Source: Pegoplata infirma
Lineage: Eukaryota > Arthropoda > Insecta > Diptera > Anthomyiidae
Direction of reading: 5' to 3'
Length of the DNA: 64,000 nt
Assembly: GCA_963921195.1 (NCBI GenBank)
Contig: OY992540.1
Location: 60,334,844 to 60,398,843, forward strand
A program made the translations under genes and the position numbers. This document shows positions 35,412 to 46,204 of this stretch, one piece after another (positions within the stretch are counted from its first letter, which is position 1; every line of letters starts with the position of its first letter). Under the pieces are notes generated by a model. That model was not told where the DNA came from and did no database searches. It was given only the letters and a program-made list of their open reading frames with translations.

Positions 35412-35590
35412 CCGGAAGTACACTTTTTGGTACTTTGTTATTTCCTGAGGTATAAATAAAACAAACTTTTTTGTTTTTTAAATCATTACATTGGTGGAGG
35501 GTATTTAAAGATTCGGCACAGCCGAATATAGCTTTCTTACTTGTTCTTAACATGATTTGTTATAATTCTGACATATTCATGTATTAACAT

Positions 35591-36332
35591 TAGGGTTGCC
35601 AGATACTAGAAGTCAAATAACTGGATAATGGAAAATTTTCAGCTGGATTTTGAAAAAGTAACTGGACCCATACATATTTTTTTTTAAATAATTTGGAAAA
35701 AATCACATATTTTTATTTTGGACTAAATGGCCGTCTCTATTTGCCACGGCAAAATGTGCCTTTTTTAAGCATTTATATTACTTTTTCCTTATTGGCCTGA
35801 TGATTGGTAGAGTATATTTTTCTTTTTAAACAACCCACAAAATTAAGTCCAAAGAGGTCAAATCTGGAAATCTAGGAGGACAGTTAAGATTTACGGGACG
35901 TGCGAAATTAAAAAAAAAGCGACAACAACTGACCATCATTTGCAGATTTGATCAATCCAGGTATAATTTAGTGGGGTAATTTTAAAAGCAAAATGTACGC
36001 CAAGAATCCTTAAATCATCGACGAGCTCAATGAAAACATTCGTGCCGACATCAACGATAGACTGGCCGAATTGCTTGAAAAAGTTGTAAAAGAACTATTG
36101 AAAATTCAGCAAAAAGAGCACATTTTCCGTATACAAAAGAGGCATTTATGTTATATTTATGATTAATGTTTTATTCAAAAAGTAGTCCCAAAAAATTGTA
36201 AAAAATAAAAATAAAAAAAATAATTGTTAAAATAGAAGAATTCAACTGGATAAATTATGTTGTAACTGGAAACTGGACCAGACCTCAAATAACTGGAAAA
36301 TCCAGGCCATTCCAGGCCGTCTGGCAACCCTA
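35591..36332. mobile_element. hAT-like element with TAGGGTTGCCAGA ends
   Basis: The termini TAGGGTTGCCAGA and TCTGGCAACCCTA are flanked by a perfect 8-bp duplication, ATTAACAT (35583-35590 and 36333-36340), the hAT signature. Subterminal AAATAACTGGA and TCCAGTTTCCAGTT-type blocks are inverted. The 742-bp interior contains decayed pieces of a Tc1/mariner-like transposase, so it may be a nested or chimeric element. Confidence 0.75.
35955..36166 (+). pseudogene. decayed C-terminal fragment of a Tc1/mariner-like transposase
   Basis: In one frame: WGNFKSKMYAKNP, a stop, then IIDELNENIRADINDRLAEL and a tail ending at a stop near 36166. This matches the typical end of insect DDE transposases, where an LWG-Y-KS motif is followed by an ELKENIR-type helix. 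On the minus strand about 60 bases away (near 35905-35850), PPRFPDLTSLDLILW resembles the preceding PPRSPDLTPLDFFLW motif, so the region has been inverted internally. It is non-functional. Confidence 0.5.
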
Positions 36333-36386
36333 ATTAACATGCATGTTGATACATGCAATTTATACCAATTAATATGCAACACATAC

Positions 36387-36456
36387 CTGATCAACTGAAC
36401 CATAGTGATGACGGGAAAAAACCCCACGTCTCGATATTAACTCAGTGGCAGATGAA
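36387..36456 (-). CDS. candidate internal coding exon, gene unknown
   Basis: On the minus strand, the acceptor TTTCTGTATCATTTTAG and the donor CAG|GTATGTGT bound 70 bp: one base completing a codon, then 23 codons. The peptide starts SSATELISRRGVF and ends RHHYGSVDQ. The other two frames contain stops. Balanced composition between two clear transposons supports a real exon. It ends in phase 0, matching the start of the exon at 16364-16450. The same strand and phase suggest one gene. I do not recognise the protein. Confidence 0.65.
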
Positions 36457-37134
36457 CTAAAATGATACAGAAAAAAAATATATATTTATATAAAATTATG
36501 TAAAACGTTATTTTTTTTTGACAAAATATGAAAAAATCTCTTATTGACCATCTGAGCGTATGATTGATATTTTTTTTGCAACTTTAAAATCAATCATACG
36601 TGGCTTATGGCAAAAAATATTTTTACAAATCGGCAGCATGAAATAACCCCCCAGGAAATAAATCCCCAAAATGAAAATGAAACAAGCCCCCAAAAATGGG
36701 GACTTATTTCATAATGAAATAAACCCCCAATTTTAAAAATGAAATAAATCCCCATCGGATTGCAAAAACACCCCAAAATAAAATGAAATAACACCCCAAT
36801 TTTGGGGTTTTGTTTCATATTAAATAAATCCCCATTTTGAAAAATGAAATAAGGCCCCAATTTTAAATTCATTAAACGCTCTCAAAAAAAGAAACAAATA
36901 AAAGAATTTCAAAACATTTTTTTAAATAACATGTCTGATGGTTTACTCATGCAAACTACGCATTTGTGCCCTTTGTAAAAATTTGAACCAAATTTATTTG
37001 GAATATTAAAATTTTTTTTATTTTTTTTAGTTCCATTAAATATCTTAAGACGTTTTCATAGTAGAAGAAAATTATTGGGAATTTTTCATGTTTCCGTTGT
37101 TGAAATTAATTATTTTTTGGTAAGAAAGAGTTTT

Positions 37135-38652
37135 GGCGCCATGAAATAACTCCCAATGAAATAAGTCCCAAGAAAAATAATGCAATAAGTCCCAAAAATT
37201 TCCATACGATTTGGGAGTTATTTCATAATGAAATAACTCCCAAATCTGCGGGGATTATTTCATTTTTTTTTGGAAGTTATTTCATTTTTAAGTTTGGGAG
37301 TTATTTCATTATGCAATAACTCCCAAACTATTTTAATGAAATAACTCCCAACAGTTTGAGAGTAAATTATGAAAATAAAAATTTAACTTATTGAATTTTT
37401 AAGTTTCTTTATTTTTTATTAAAAATAATAAAAATTAGATATTTTCTTTAGTTATTTTCAGGAAAAGTTAATTTGTTACGGGGAAAGTAAATGACCTCGA
37501 ACTAGAATAAACTCTTTTTTCAATGCTTTTTGATTTATCTTGTAAATAAATTCAGAAAACCATTCACTGAGAAGTACATCACTGTCAATCAAAATAAAAA
37601 AAAAAATAATAATACGTTTGCTTTAAGGCGAAATGCATGCTGCGAGTAATTGTGAACAATTTCGAGTTCTTCTAAGAATGGTTTTAAGTTATGAAAATTA
37701 AGAGGTATTGTATGACAAACTGAAGATCCGCAACCGGTGTAATAAGAAGTTTTAGGATCCTGTTAGTTTGGCGGGCACATTATATTATTTAAATCGTAGG
37801 CGAAATGGACTTTCGGTCTTTTACAACCCACTCACGCTTTTCTTTATTTTGAAATATATGTTGTTGGAATACGATTATATGTTTGAAAGATTTGAATGCG
37901 TATGGATGTGAAGAAAGCGCCGCAGGCGAAAAATTTTTACAAGAGATTTTAACAAAAAATTAAAAAAAAAATCGCGCGATTTTTTTTTTAATTTTTTGTT
38001 AAAATCTCTTGTAAAAATTTTTCGCCTGCGGCGCTTTCTTCACATCCATACGCATTCAAATCTTTTCAAACAAATAATCGTTTTCTTACCACATTTATTA
38101 TACAGAATCCTGGAAGCTCTAAAAGGCTTCCAGGAATCTGCTTTCAAGTTTTATGCGTGGCTTGTTAACTGTTTTAACCAAGATGATTTATATATTTTTT
38201 ATTAATTTAAGTTCATATTTTTATGGAGTTTATTTTCTGTTCTACTCGCAGCCGCCAGAGGGACCTGCGATAAGTTAGCTATTGCATGAAATATTATACT
38301 GGTATGATTCAAACATTAAAAGAAATTTAATCAATGTGTCAGTAAGCTGCATTCCAAAAAGTTGAGAAGGGATTGTTGGCACTTCAGAGATTTGTTTTTT
38401 AAAGAGATACAATTAAAGTGTTTTTGGGATTTAAACAGAAAAATTTAATAAAAAAAAAATTGGGATTTATTTCATTTCTATTGGGAGTTATTTCGTTGGG
38501 ACTTCTTTCATTTTTTGTTAGGGACTTATTTCATTTTTCTTGGGACTTATTTCATTTTTTTGGTTTGGGAGATAATTCATTTTATTTGGGATTTATTTCA
38601 TTGGGAGTTATTTCATTGGGACTTATATCATTGGGAGCTATTTCATGGCGCC
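37135..38652. mobile_element. Foldback-like element, inner copy, 9-bp duplication
   Basis: It is nested in the outer Foldback-like element. The termini GGCGCCATGAAATAACTCCC and, reversed, GGCGCCATGAAATAGCTCCC continue into GAAATAAGTCCCAA subrepeats. A perfect 9-bp duplication, AAGAGTTTT, flanks it (37126-37134 and 38653-38661). The interior at 37632-37915 reads in one frame with only two stops in about 90 codons (pieces such as FRVLLRMVLSYEN and LNRRRNGLSVFYN). This may be a decayed transposase remnant. A perfect palindrome lies at its centre. Confidence 0.8.
37889..38062. repeat. perfect 174-bp palindrome centred on CGCGCG
   Basis: The arms pair exactly around ATCGCGCGAT at 37971-37980 and include AAGCGCCGCAGGCGAAAAAT. 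With one indel, pairing extends to 37871-38081. Transcribed, it would form a hairpin of more than 80 bp with no loop. Confidence 0.85.
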
Positions 38653-38835
38653 AAGAGTTTTGGCTTTTTTCATTTTCAACCGATTTAAAAAAGATTAAAA
38701 TTTTTTCAGTTTCATTATTTATTTTGAGACGTTTAGATGGTAGAAGAACATTTTTTGGAATTTATCATGTTTCCGTTGTTGCAATTTATTGTTTATGGGA
38801 ACATAATTTCTTGTTAATAGTTTTGGAAACAAACT

Positions 38836-38957
38836 ATTAGTTTTGTTGTAGAAAAATATTGTTTGATTGTAAATCGGTTGGAAATGAAAAATTCGCGCGA
38901 ATTTTTCATTTCCAACCGATTTACAATCAAACAATATTTTTCTACAACAAAACTAAT
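38836..38957. repeat. perfect 122-bp palindrome centred on CGCGCG
   Basis: The arms pair exactly around TTCGCGCGAA at 38892-38901 and include AATCGGTTGGAAATGAAAAA. It lies in the outer Foldback-like element, outside the inner one. An imperfect palindrome (CACCAATTTAT with ATAAATTGGTG) follows at about 38990-39095. Confidence 0.85.
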
Positions 38958-39624
38958 ATTTCGTTGACTACAAACTATAGTTTCTACTTCACCAATTTAT
39001 AACGAACTAACTGAGTACTAGTTTTGGTGAAGCAAAAATTTTATTTAAGTGTAAGTCGGTTGGAAACTCAGTTAGATCGTCATAAATTGGTGAAATCGAA
39101 AAAAAAAAATTTCATACATAGAGTTCAATCGATGAAATTTGTACTAAAATTAATTATAATTGCAACACATTAAACTACAACTACTACGGGTATTATATAA
39201 TAAGTTTCCCAAGCCATATCAGTCCAGAACCCAAAACCTTGAAGGGAGCCTGAAGATACTCTCCTTACCACTGATCAGTATCCTCATAATTTGTTTGTCT
39301 CATTGCTTGGGTGTTCCACAACATATTAAAATCAAGCATTCCTTCTATGTCCAGAAATAGTTTTAAAATTTATTATCTTCATTTGAGAAAAAATGAAAGA
39401 AGTCCCCAAAAATAATAATTGGGGGCTTATTTCATTTGTATTTTTGGGGACCTTTTTCGTAATGAAATAAGTCTCCAAATAAAAAATGAATTAAACCCCC
39501 AAAAAACGAAATAAATCCCCAATTATCGTTGTTGTTTTTTTCTGTACAAATTTTTGGGGACTTATTTCATTTTCGTTTTGGGGACTTATTTCCTGGGGGG
39601 TTATTTCATGCTGCCTTACAAATC

Positions 39625-40762
39625 AGACACTCAATATAAAAACTCGATCAGATAATCTGAATTGTAAATTTTAATTAAAATTCATTTTAGTTATTGACAA
39701 ATAGTTTGTTATAGTTCGGGGTCATTTATTGTTGCAGTTATGATTTAACATAGCAATCAACAGTTATGACTTTACTTTCTCTCTCTTAACATATACTCTT
39801 AACAATTTAAGTTATCAACAAAAAAAATACCTTAACAATCCTTAATTGAATATCAGAAAGAAACTTTATCCGTACTGTTACTAAGTTTTTAAAGATTAAT
39901 TTGTTGCTTTTACAGAAATATTTAGTTAATAATTTGTTTAAATTCGTTTGTCTTAGTTTTTAAGACTGAATAAATAAAACCGTGACGCCCGGCGCTCAAA
40001 GTGAATTAAGAAAATAAAAAAACTATATCTGAACACGAATATCAAATGTTAAATTCGGTCAAACGGCTTTCGAGATATAATCATTTAAAATTTTCAAAAA
40101 TGGTGGTTTCTTCTTAAGGTAAGACCTTCTAGAAATTTTTCAAAGAAATTTAGAAAGTTCTTTCCTTTGAACTGAGTTTGATTCAAATCCGATGATTTCA
40201 ACCCGTGGTGAACTTTTATTAAAATTTTGGATGAATTCTATTAAACTTATTTGAGCCAAATCTCTGTTCAATAAAAATATTGGATTTTTTAAAATTTTTG
40301 AAAAATTCACTTTTTTTGGGTGAAAATTGATATTTTGGAAAAATTTTTTGCCCACGGTTCTTTTCTTAGAGCATATGAACCCTCTAAAATTACCCTCAAA
40401 ATATAGAAGATAGAGAGTAAATATCTTTTAGAAAAGAGCCGCCATTAAAGTTTCTCAACATTAATCAATATTTATTAGTGTTTTATTTTTCCAAACTCCC
40501 TTGAAAAAAAAGTTGAAAATTTCAATGGACCATAAAAAAAAGAACTCCAGCTAAACTTTTAAAACTCTTCTGTGGTTTGTTTCTACTAAAGGTATAGTTT
40601 ATTTTTTTTGGTCCCATTCAAGATACAAAATTTTGTTGCACAGGGTTATTTATTTTATTCTAGTCCTTCTGCACAACACTTTCTGCAATACAACAACTAT
40701 TCATCTAAATCTTGCATGTTTTTCTGTTTATTCATAAATAACAATCTGACCACTTATTCTTG
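39625..40762. other. non-coding DNA between elements
   Basis: No gene, exon with convincing splice sites or element ends seen. CCGTGACGCCCGGCGCTCAA at about 39980 is a GC-rich island of unknown origin. Confidence 0.4.
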
Positions 40763-40770
40763 TTGTACAT

Positions 40771-42442
40771 TAGGGCGTCCCATCAAATTTAAGCCTTCGA
40801 ATTTCCTGTCGTGATACCTACCAAACGATGGCCACGTTATAGCTGATTATGGGAAACTTGGAAAAGTTGGAAAATATAATGTGTTTCGACCAAAATTCAT
40901 GTTTGAATTTTTGAAGCAAATCCTGCTTAAAAACTCGGAACTTTTGCGTCCTTTATAAGAAAAAATTTTAAAAAATTTCAAAACCGTGATTTTGGTTCAC
41001 AGATGCTGATTTTTAAAAATAAAAATTATTTTTTATCCAAATTGGTTTCAAACATTGTGTTATCTAAAATACATTAAAAATTATATATTTTTTTGGACCA
41101 AAATATACGCTGATCAACGATGTTGGTCCACAGAGGCTGATCAGCATTATTGGACCAAAATCGTGTTTTTATATATTTTAAATATCTTATTTAGAAATGA
41201 AATAAAATTAAAAATTATATTTATTTTAAATATTTTTAAAATACCATACTTAACATTTTCCAACTTTTGAAACCAATTTGGATAAAAAATAATTTTTATG
41301 TTTAAAAATCAGCATCTGTGAACAAAAATCGCGGTTTTGAAATTTTTATCAGTATTTTTCCAATAAAGTACGCAAAATTTGTGAATTTTTAAGCCAGATT
41401 CGGTTAAAAAATACGGACATGAATTTTGGTCGAAATACGTTATTTTTTGCAACTTTGACCGTTGCACAGTGCCACATTTGGCCAATCTAGGACGACAAAA
41501 ATCCAATTTTATTTATATTAAATGGAAATTCGGTATAAATGTTCGTTTTGACTTCAAAAACAACATTATGAAAAATATGGGAGGCCAGTTAACGGCCACG
41601 CCCACTTTTTAAAAAATTTTTAATTTTGATTGTAATTTCTTTAAACTTGGTATATATACTCTCAAGGACTGTAGAAATAATATCACAAAAAAAGGGGGCG
41701 TTCAGACAACTGCCACGCCCACTTTTAAAAAATATGTTTAAAAAATATGTAAAAACAAGGTTTACATATCGCCCCAATGTAGTCGGCGTCGCAGACGGTC
41801 GCAAAAGTTAGCCATTGAAATAAGTACTATGGATATTGGTCAATATGTCTGAAAAAGTCCGGTGACCAATAGAGTACAAACACAAAAGTTCTATTCCATA
41901 AAAAAAAATGAATACACAATTTTCTTTTTAAATATTTTTATTATGTTAAAAATTTATTAAAAAGTAGAAAAAATTGTTTAAAAAAAGAAAAAAAGATATG
42001 GCTTAAAGCCTTTAAATATCATTTAAAATTACCAAAAAAGAGTGTATAAATATCTTTTTTTGTTAAACAGTTACAACAGTTTAAAATCGACTTTATTAAT
42101 GCGAAATAATGAACACAACTTTCAGGATTTTACAAGATGCAAATTTATGCACCCACATCTTAATAACGAATAGAATTATAGTTCTTATATGAGTATTTCC
42201 GTGTTATTAGGAATGTTTTATAATACATACAAACAAATCATAAAAATCGGGGAACTTTTTTTTTTTGATTTTTGTCGTGCTAGATTGGCTAAATGTGGCA
42301 CTGTGCGTTGGTTGCCGACTGAAGATGGTCTTAAAACATTTTTTTTTTATATAAATTTTCCCATAATGAGCTCTAACGAGGCCATCGTTTGGCAGGTATT
42401 ACGACACGAAATTCGAAAGTTTAAATTTGACGGGACACCCTA
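40771..42442. mobile_element. hAT-like element with TAGGGYGTCCC ends
   Basis: Inverted termini of about 90 bp begin TAGGGCGTCCCATCAAATTT and, reversed, TAGGGTGTCCCGTCAAATTT. Both include TTCGAATTTC or TTTCGAATTTC and CCAAACGATGGCC. The flanks TTGTACAT and TTGTATAT match at 7 of 8 bases (40763-40770 and 42443-42450). An inner foldback at 40850-41464 shares ATCAGCATCTGTGAAC and its complement. A Transib-like element (41465-42305) is nested near its right end. It is non-coding. Confidence 0.7.
41465..42305. mobile_element. Transib-like element with 23-RSS-like ends, copy 1
   Basis: Both ends read CACAGTG, 23 bp, ACAAAAATC, which is the layout of a RAG 23-RSS and of Transib termini. A perfect 5-bp duplication, CGTTG, flanks it (41460-41464 and 42306-42310). 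The 841-bp interior includes inward-facing GGCCACGCCCACTTTTTA and CGTCGCAGACGGTCGCAAAA and is non-coding. A reversed second copy lies at 53354-54184. Confidence 0.85.
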
Positions 42443-42693
42443 TTGTATATGCTCACAAAAAACTTTTTTCATCAAAAAGCTATTAACATTTCAACAATAG
42501 TTTTTTTTAGCACTTCAACAATTCTACAACTTTAGATTTCAAGTTTATATCAATCAATAAAATAGTTAATATATTTTTTTATTTTTTTCCCCCAACAAGT
42601 TTTAAATCTTAAATAATTCACTAATACACCATTTCTTTTACTAACCAAGTTTTAAACAAAATCAAGATAATTATGTAGTTAGACCCTCCACTC

Positions 42694-45079
42694 CACACTG
42701 GGCCGAGATGGTAGGTTTTTTGGCCAAAAGTCTCTACAGGTCGTAAATGTTAATCGATTTTGTTGAAATTCAGAATATAAGCCTATATTAGCGTAATAAA
42801 TAAGTGACTTGAAAGTTTTTGGAATCGGACCTACAAGGAAACTGTTTCAGGGTGGACACTTAATTTTTAATAAATTTTACAGATGTTATAGATGAAACAA
42901 ATGAAGAGACAATTGTCTTTTGTTTATGTATTTGAATTGGATATGGTATCTGCTCCCGTGATTTGCGTGACTCAAAAAAACAACGTGATTCACGCGTGAG
43001 TGATTTTCACTTAAATCACGTGATTTAAAAGTTTTTAAAAATTGAATTGAAAAAAGAGTTTAAAAATAACGTGATTCACGCTTGAGCGTGACTGATTTTC
43101 ATTTAAATCACGTGAATATACCGTTTTTCAAAATTGAATTGAAAAAAAGTTTATAAAAAATTGGAAAAAATTAAGTTTTTTGTTTTGAAACCCCCTTTTT
43201 ATACTCATCGTTATCAAAAGTTCCACGCCCTTTTAAAAAAACTATCTGGGCCAGAATTATCCTTTCTATCCACACTTTCCAAAAAAGTTGCTCACTTGTG
43301 CCCGTTTTCAAAAATGGAATTTAAATAAAATTTATAAAAAAATGGAAAACATTTTTTTGAAAACCCCCTTTTAAAAACTTATCGTTATAGAAAGTTCCAC
43401 GGCCTTTCAAAAAACTGTCTGGACCCGAATTATGCTTTGTATCAGCACTTTTCAAAAAAGTTACCCGCTTGTGCCCGTTTTCAAAAATTGAATTGAAATA
43501 AGAGTTTATAAAAAATTGGAAAAATTTTTATTTTTTTGAAAACCCCCTTTTTAAACTTATCGTCATGAAAAGTTCCACGCCCTTTCAAAAAACTGTCTGG
43601 GGCAGAATTATCCTTTTTATTCGCACTTTCCAAAAAATGTTCCCGCTTGTACCCGTTTTCAAAAATTTAATTGAAACAAGAGTTTATAAAAAACTGATTT
43701 TTTTTTGTAAACCCCGATTTTAAACCCATCGTTATCAAAAGTTCCACGCCCTTTCAAAAAACTGTGTGGGCCAAAATTATGCTTCTTATCCCTACTTTCC
43801 AAAAATGTTGCCCGCTTGTGCCCGTTTAGGCAAATGGAATTGAAATATTAAAAATTTGAAAAAATAAAATATTTTTTATGAAAACCCCCTTTTTAAACTC
43901 ATCGTTATCAAAAGTTCCACGCCCTTTCAAAAAACTGTCTGTGCCAGAATTATCCTTCCTATCCACACTTTCCATAATAGTTGCCAGCTTGTGCCCGTTT
44001 TTAAAAATGTAATTAAAATAAAATTTAGAAAAAAATTTTTAAAAAATATTTTTTTTTGAAAACCCCCTTTTAAAAACTCATCGTTACAGAAAGTTTCACA
44101 CCTTTTAAAAAAACTGTCTGGGCCAGAATTATCCTTTTTATTCCTACCTTACAAAAAACTTGCCCGTTTACACAAATGGAATTGAAATACCAAAAATTGA
44201 AAAAAAAAATAATAAAAAAAATTTTGTGAAACCCCTTTTTTTCAACTCATCGTTATCAAAAGTTCCACACTCTTTCAAAAAACTGTCTGGACCGCCTAAC
44301 CGGGTACTTATTTTTTTTTTAATGTATTAAAAACAAATTTTAATACGATAAAAAAAATAATTTTTCGTGTAACCGGGTTTTACTCGTAACCGGTTTTTTG
44401 TGTATTCGGGTTTTTGGGTAACCGGGTTTCGTTTTAACCCGTGATAATATAGAAAAACAATATGTATGTACTTTAGGAAAAACTTGAAAATTGTTAATTC
44501 ATAAAATTAATTTAATTCAATAAAAAAAGGCTCATTTTAACAACTTTAGATTTGTTCATCTCCCTTTCTACTGATATTTTATACGCAGATGAAAAAACGG
44601 GCAAAAGCGGGCAGGTCAGTCTGAAAGATAGTAAACCAACGAACATTTTGGCATCCTAACTTTTGGATTATGTCGCGGAACATTTTGGAAAAACTATATC
44701 AAATGGAACAATTTTTCAAAATTTACATAAAAATATCAAAAAATCATCAAAAAAATAGGGAAAAAGAGCTGTTCATACCCATTTACATGTTGTACTTCCA
44801 TTTGTCAAATAAATTAATCCAAAAAAAAAAAAAAACAAGGTCCCATCTTAATAATGTATAAATTTGTTAGCTTTTTTGATTACGGTATATGGAGATTTAA
44901 ACATACATATGTTATCTTTGATGGCTCATTCCAAGAGAATGGGTGTACCGATTTTTACAAAAATTACAGACAAGGTGCAGCAGGTCATACTTAATACAAT
45001 AGCATACTCGCTTTTTTTAATTTAATAATTTTGTTTTTTTTAGTTTTGGCCAAAAAAACTACCATCCCGGCCCAGTGTG
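42694..45079. mobile_element. Transib-like element with CACACTG ends and 23-bp spacing
   Basis: Both ends read CACACTG, 23 bp (GGCCGRGATGGTAG then a T run and GG), then CCAAAAGTC or CCAAAACTA. A perfect 5-bp duplication, CACTC, flanks it (42689-42693 and 45080-45084). Its 2.4-kb interior holds a tandem array of about 173-bp units and no ORF. It inserted a few bases inside a family B mini-me terminus. Confidence 0.8.
43130..44300. repeat. ~173-bp tandem repeat, seven units
   Basis: Units are marked by AGTTCCACGCCCTTTCAAAA at 43220, 43395, 43572, 43741, 43914, 44091 and 44262. Each has AACTGTCTGGGCCAGAATTA, GCTTGTGCCCGTTTTCAAAA and GAAAACCCCCTTTTT. Divergence among units is moderate. A separate AACCGGGTTT repeat cluster follows at 44370-44440. 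Confidence 0.85.
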
Positions 45080-46204
45080 CACTCTAGTATTAGAGGGTAT
45101 ATATAAGTTTGTCATTCCGTTTGTAACACCTCGAAATATTGGTCTAGGGCCCCATAAAGCATATATATTTATGATCCTCGATCGATTTTAAGTCGATCTA
45201 GCGATGTCCGTCCGTCCGTCCGTCCGTCCGTCCGTCCGTCTGTCTGTCTGTCCGTAGAAAACACGCTAACTTTTGAAAGACTTCACAGAGGCTACTGAAG
45301 TTTGGCAAATATGTTTGTCATTTACCTGGTCAGGTTGGTATTGCAATCCAGCCAAATCGGTCCAGTGGTTCAAAAGTTATGATCAAAAGAGTAAATTTCG
45401 GCAAGGGTGTTTCGCGAATTTACGAGATAAAAAACACGATAACTTTCGAAAGACAATGATGAGACTACTGAAGCTTGGCATTTATCTTTGCCGATCCCCG
45501 GGTCTATTTGGTATTAAATTTCAGCTCAATCGGTCCAGTAGTTCAAAAGTTATAAGCAAAACCCTGAATTTCAGATAAGTTTCATATAAAATGCCACGTG
45601 TTTTAACAAGTTTTAAAAGCATTGGTGGTAACTAAACAATGCTTTTCAAACTAGTTTAATTTTAAAGCAATGCTGTTTAAACTTGTTTAGTTTTAAAAGC
45701 ATTGGTAACTTAAAAATTACACTCGAAAAAAATTTTACACTCAAAAAAAAATTTACACTCAAAAAAAATTTTACACTCAAAAAAAAATTTACACAAAAAA
45801 AAATATTTTTTTTGTTACAAAAATGACAATACTTTGTGTACATACGTACGTGCATTCACTCAGAAATAGATTAACAGTAAAAAAAACATTACACTCGAAA
45901 AAAATTTTACACTCAAACAAAAAAATTAGTAATTTTTTTTTTTTTTAAATGACAAAAAAAGAGTTTTTACTCAAAATAAAATATTTCTAATCAAAATTGT
46001 TAATTTTTTCACGTTAAAAAATGTACTACCCTTTAAAAAAATGCATTGTGGAGGGTATTCATAGATTCGGCAAAGTCGAATTTAACTTTTCTACTTGTTT
46101 TAAATTAAAATTGATTTGAATTAATTTTGAAAGAATTCAGTTGCGCTATTGCCAAAAAAAAAACAAAACCAGGATCGGTCAAAATTTTAAATTTCGAATT
46201 TAAA

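Larger units (their letters stand above)
31718..35546 (-). mobile_element. mini-me-like element, family F shell, expanded by tandem arrays
   Basis: The left end is TATACCCTCCACTTAGTGAT with GAGGGTATATATAAGTTTGT, the core CCATAAAGTATATATATTCA and (GTCY)n at 31856-31911. The right end is GGTGGAGGGTATTTAAAG with TTCGGCACAGCCGAA and TTTCTTACTTGTTC near 35486-35546. Between them lie the 140-bp tandem repeats (32580-33330) and the 16-bp array with its own insertion. I infer that these arrays grew inside the element, because the two ends match one family and orientation. Confidence 0.65.
16451..36386 (-). other. putative 19.9-kb intron between two minus-strand exons
   Basis: Inferred only from strand and phase agreement of the exons at 36387-36456 and 16364-16450. 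It starts with GTATGTGT and ends TCTCTTTCAG on the minus strand. Additional exons may be hidden inside. The interval is almost entirely transposons and tandem arrays. Confidence 0.4.
36632..39615. mobile_element. Foldback-like element, outer copy, 9-bp duplication
   Basis: The inverted termini GGCAGCATGAAATAACCCCC continue into tandem subrepeats of the GAAATAAGTCCCCAAAA type (36655-36870 and, reversed, 39400-39605). A perfect 9-bp duplication, TTACAAATC, flanks it (36623-36631 and 39616-39624). Long TIRs built of short tandem repeats and a 9-bp target are the hallmarks of Drosophila FB elements, related to MULEs. A second such element is nested inside. Confidence 0.8.
42679..46104 (-). mobile_element. 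mini-me-like element, family B copy 4, interrupted
   Basis: The left tip ACCCTCCACTC (42684-42693) is separated by a Transib-like insertion from GTATTAGAGGGTATATATAA (45088 on). Then come CACCTCGAAATATTGGTCTA, (GTCY)n at about 45208-45254, the TTCAAAAGTTATGA body, and the right end GCATTGTGGAGGGTATTCAT with TTCGGCAAAGTCGAA and TTTTCTACTTGTTT. The 101-codon open frame inside is not a gene. Confidence 0.85.

Noticed and set aside
38418..38840. 140-codon open frame
   Set aside because: It lies in the TTGGGACTTATTTCATT subrepeats of a Foldback TIR. The periodic hydrophobic peptide is a translation of the subrepeat.
42189..42500. 103-codon open frame
   Set aside because: It crosses the right end of a Transib-like element into hAT-like TIR sequence, so it is a junction artefact.
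45273..45578. 101-codon open frame
   Set aside because: It falls wholly inside a family B mini-me body seen in several orientations. Homologous copies are interrupted by stops.
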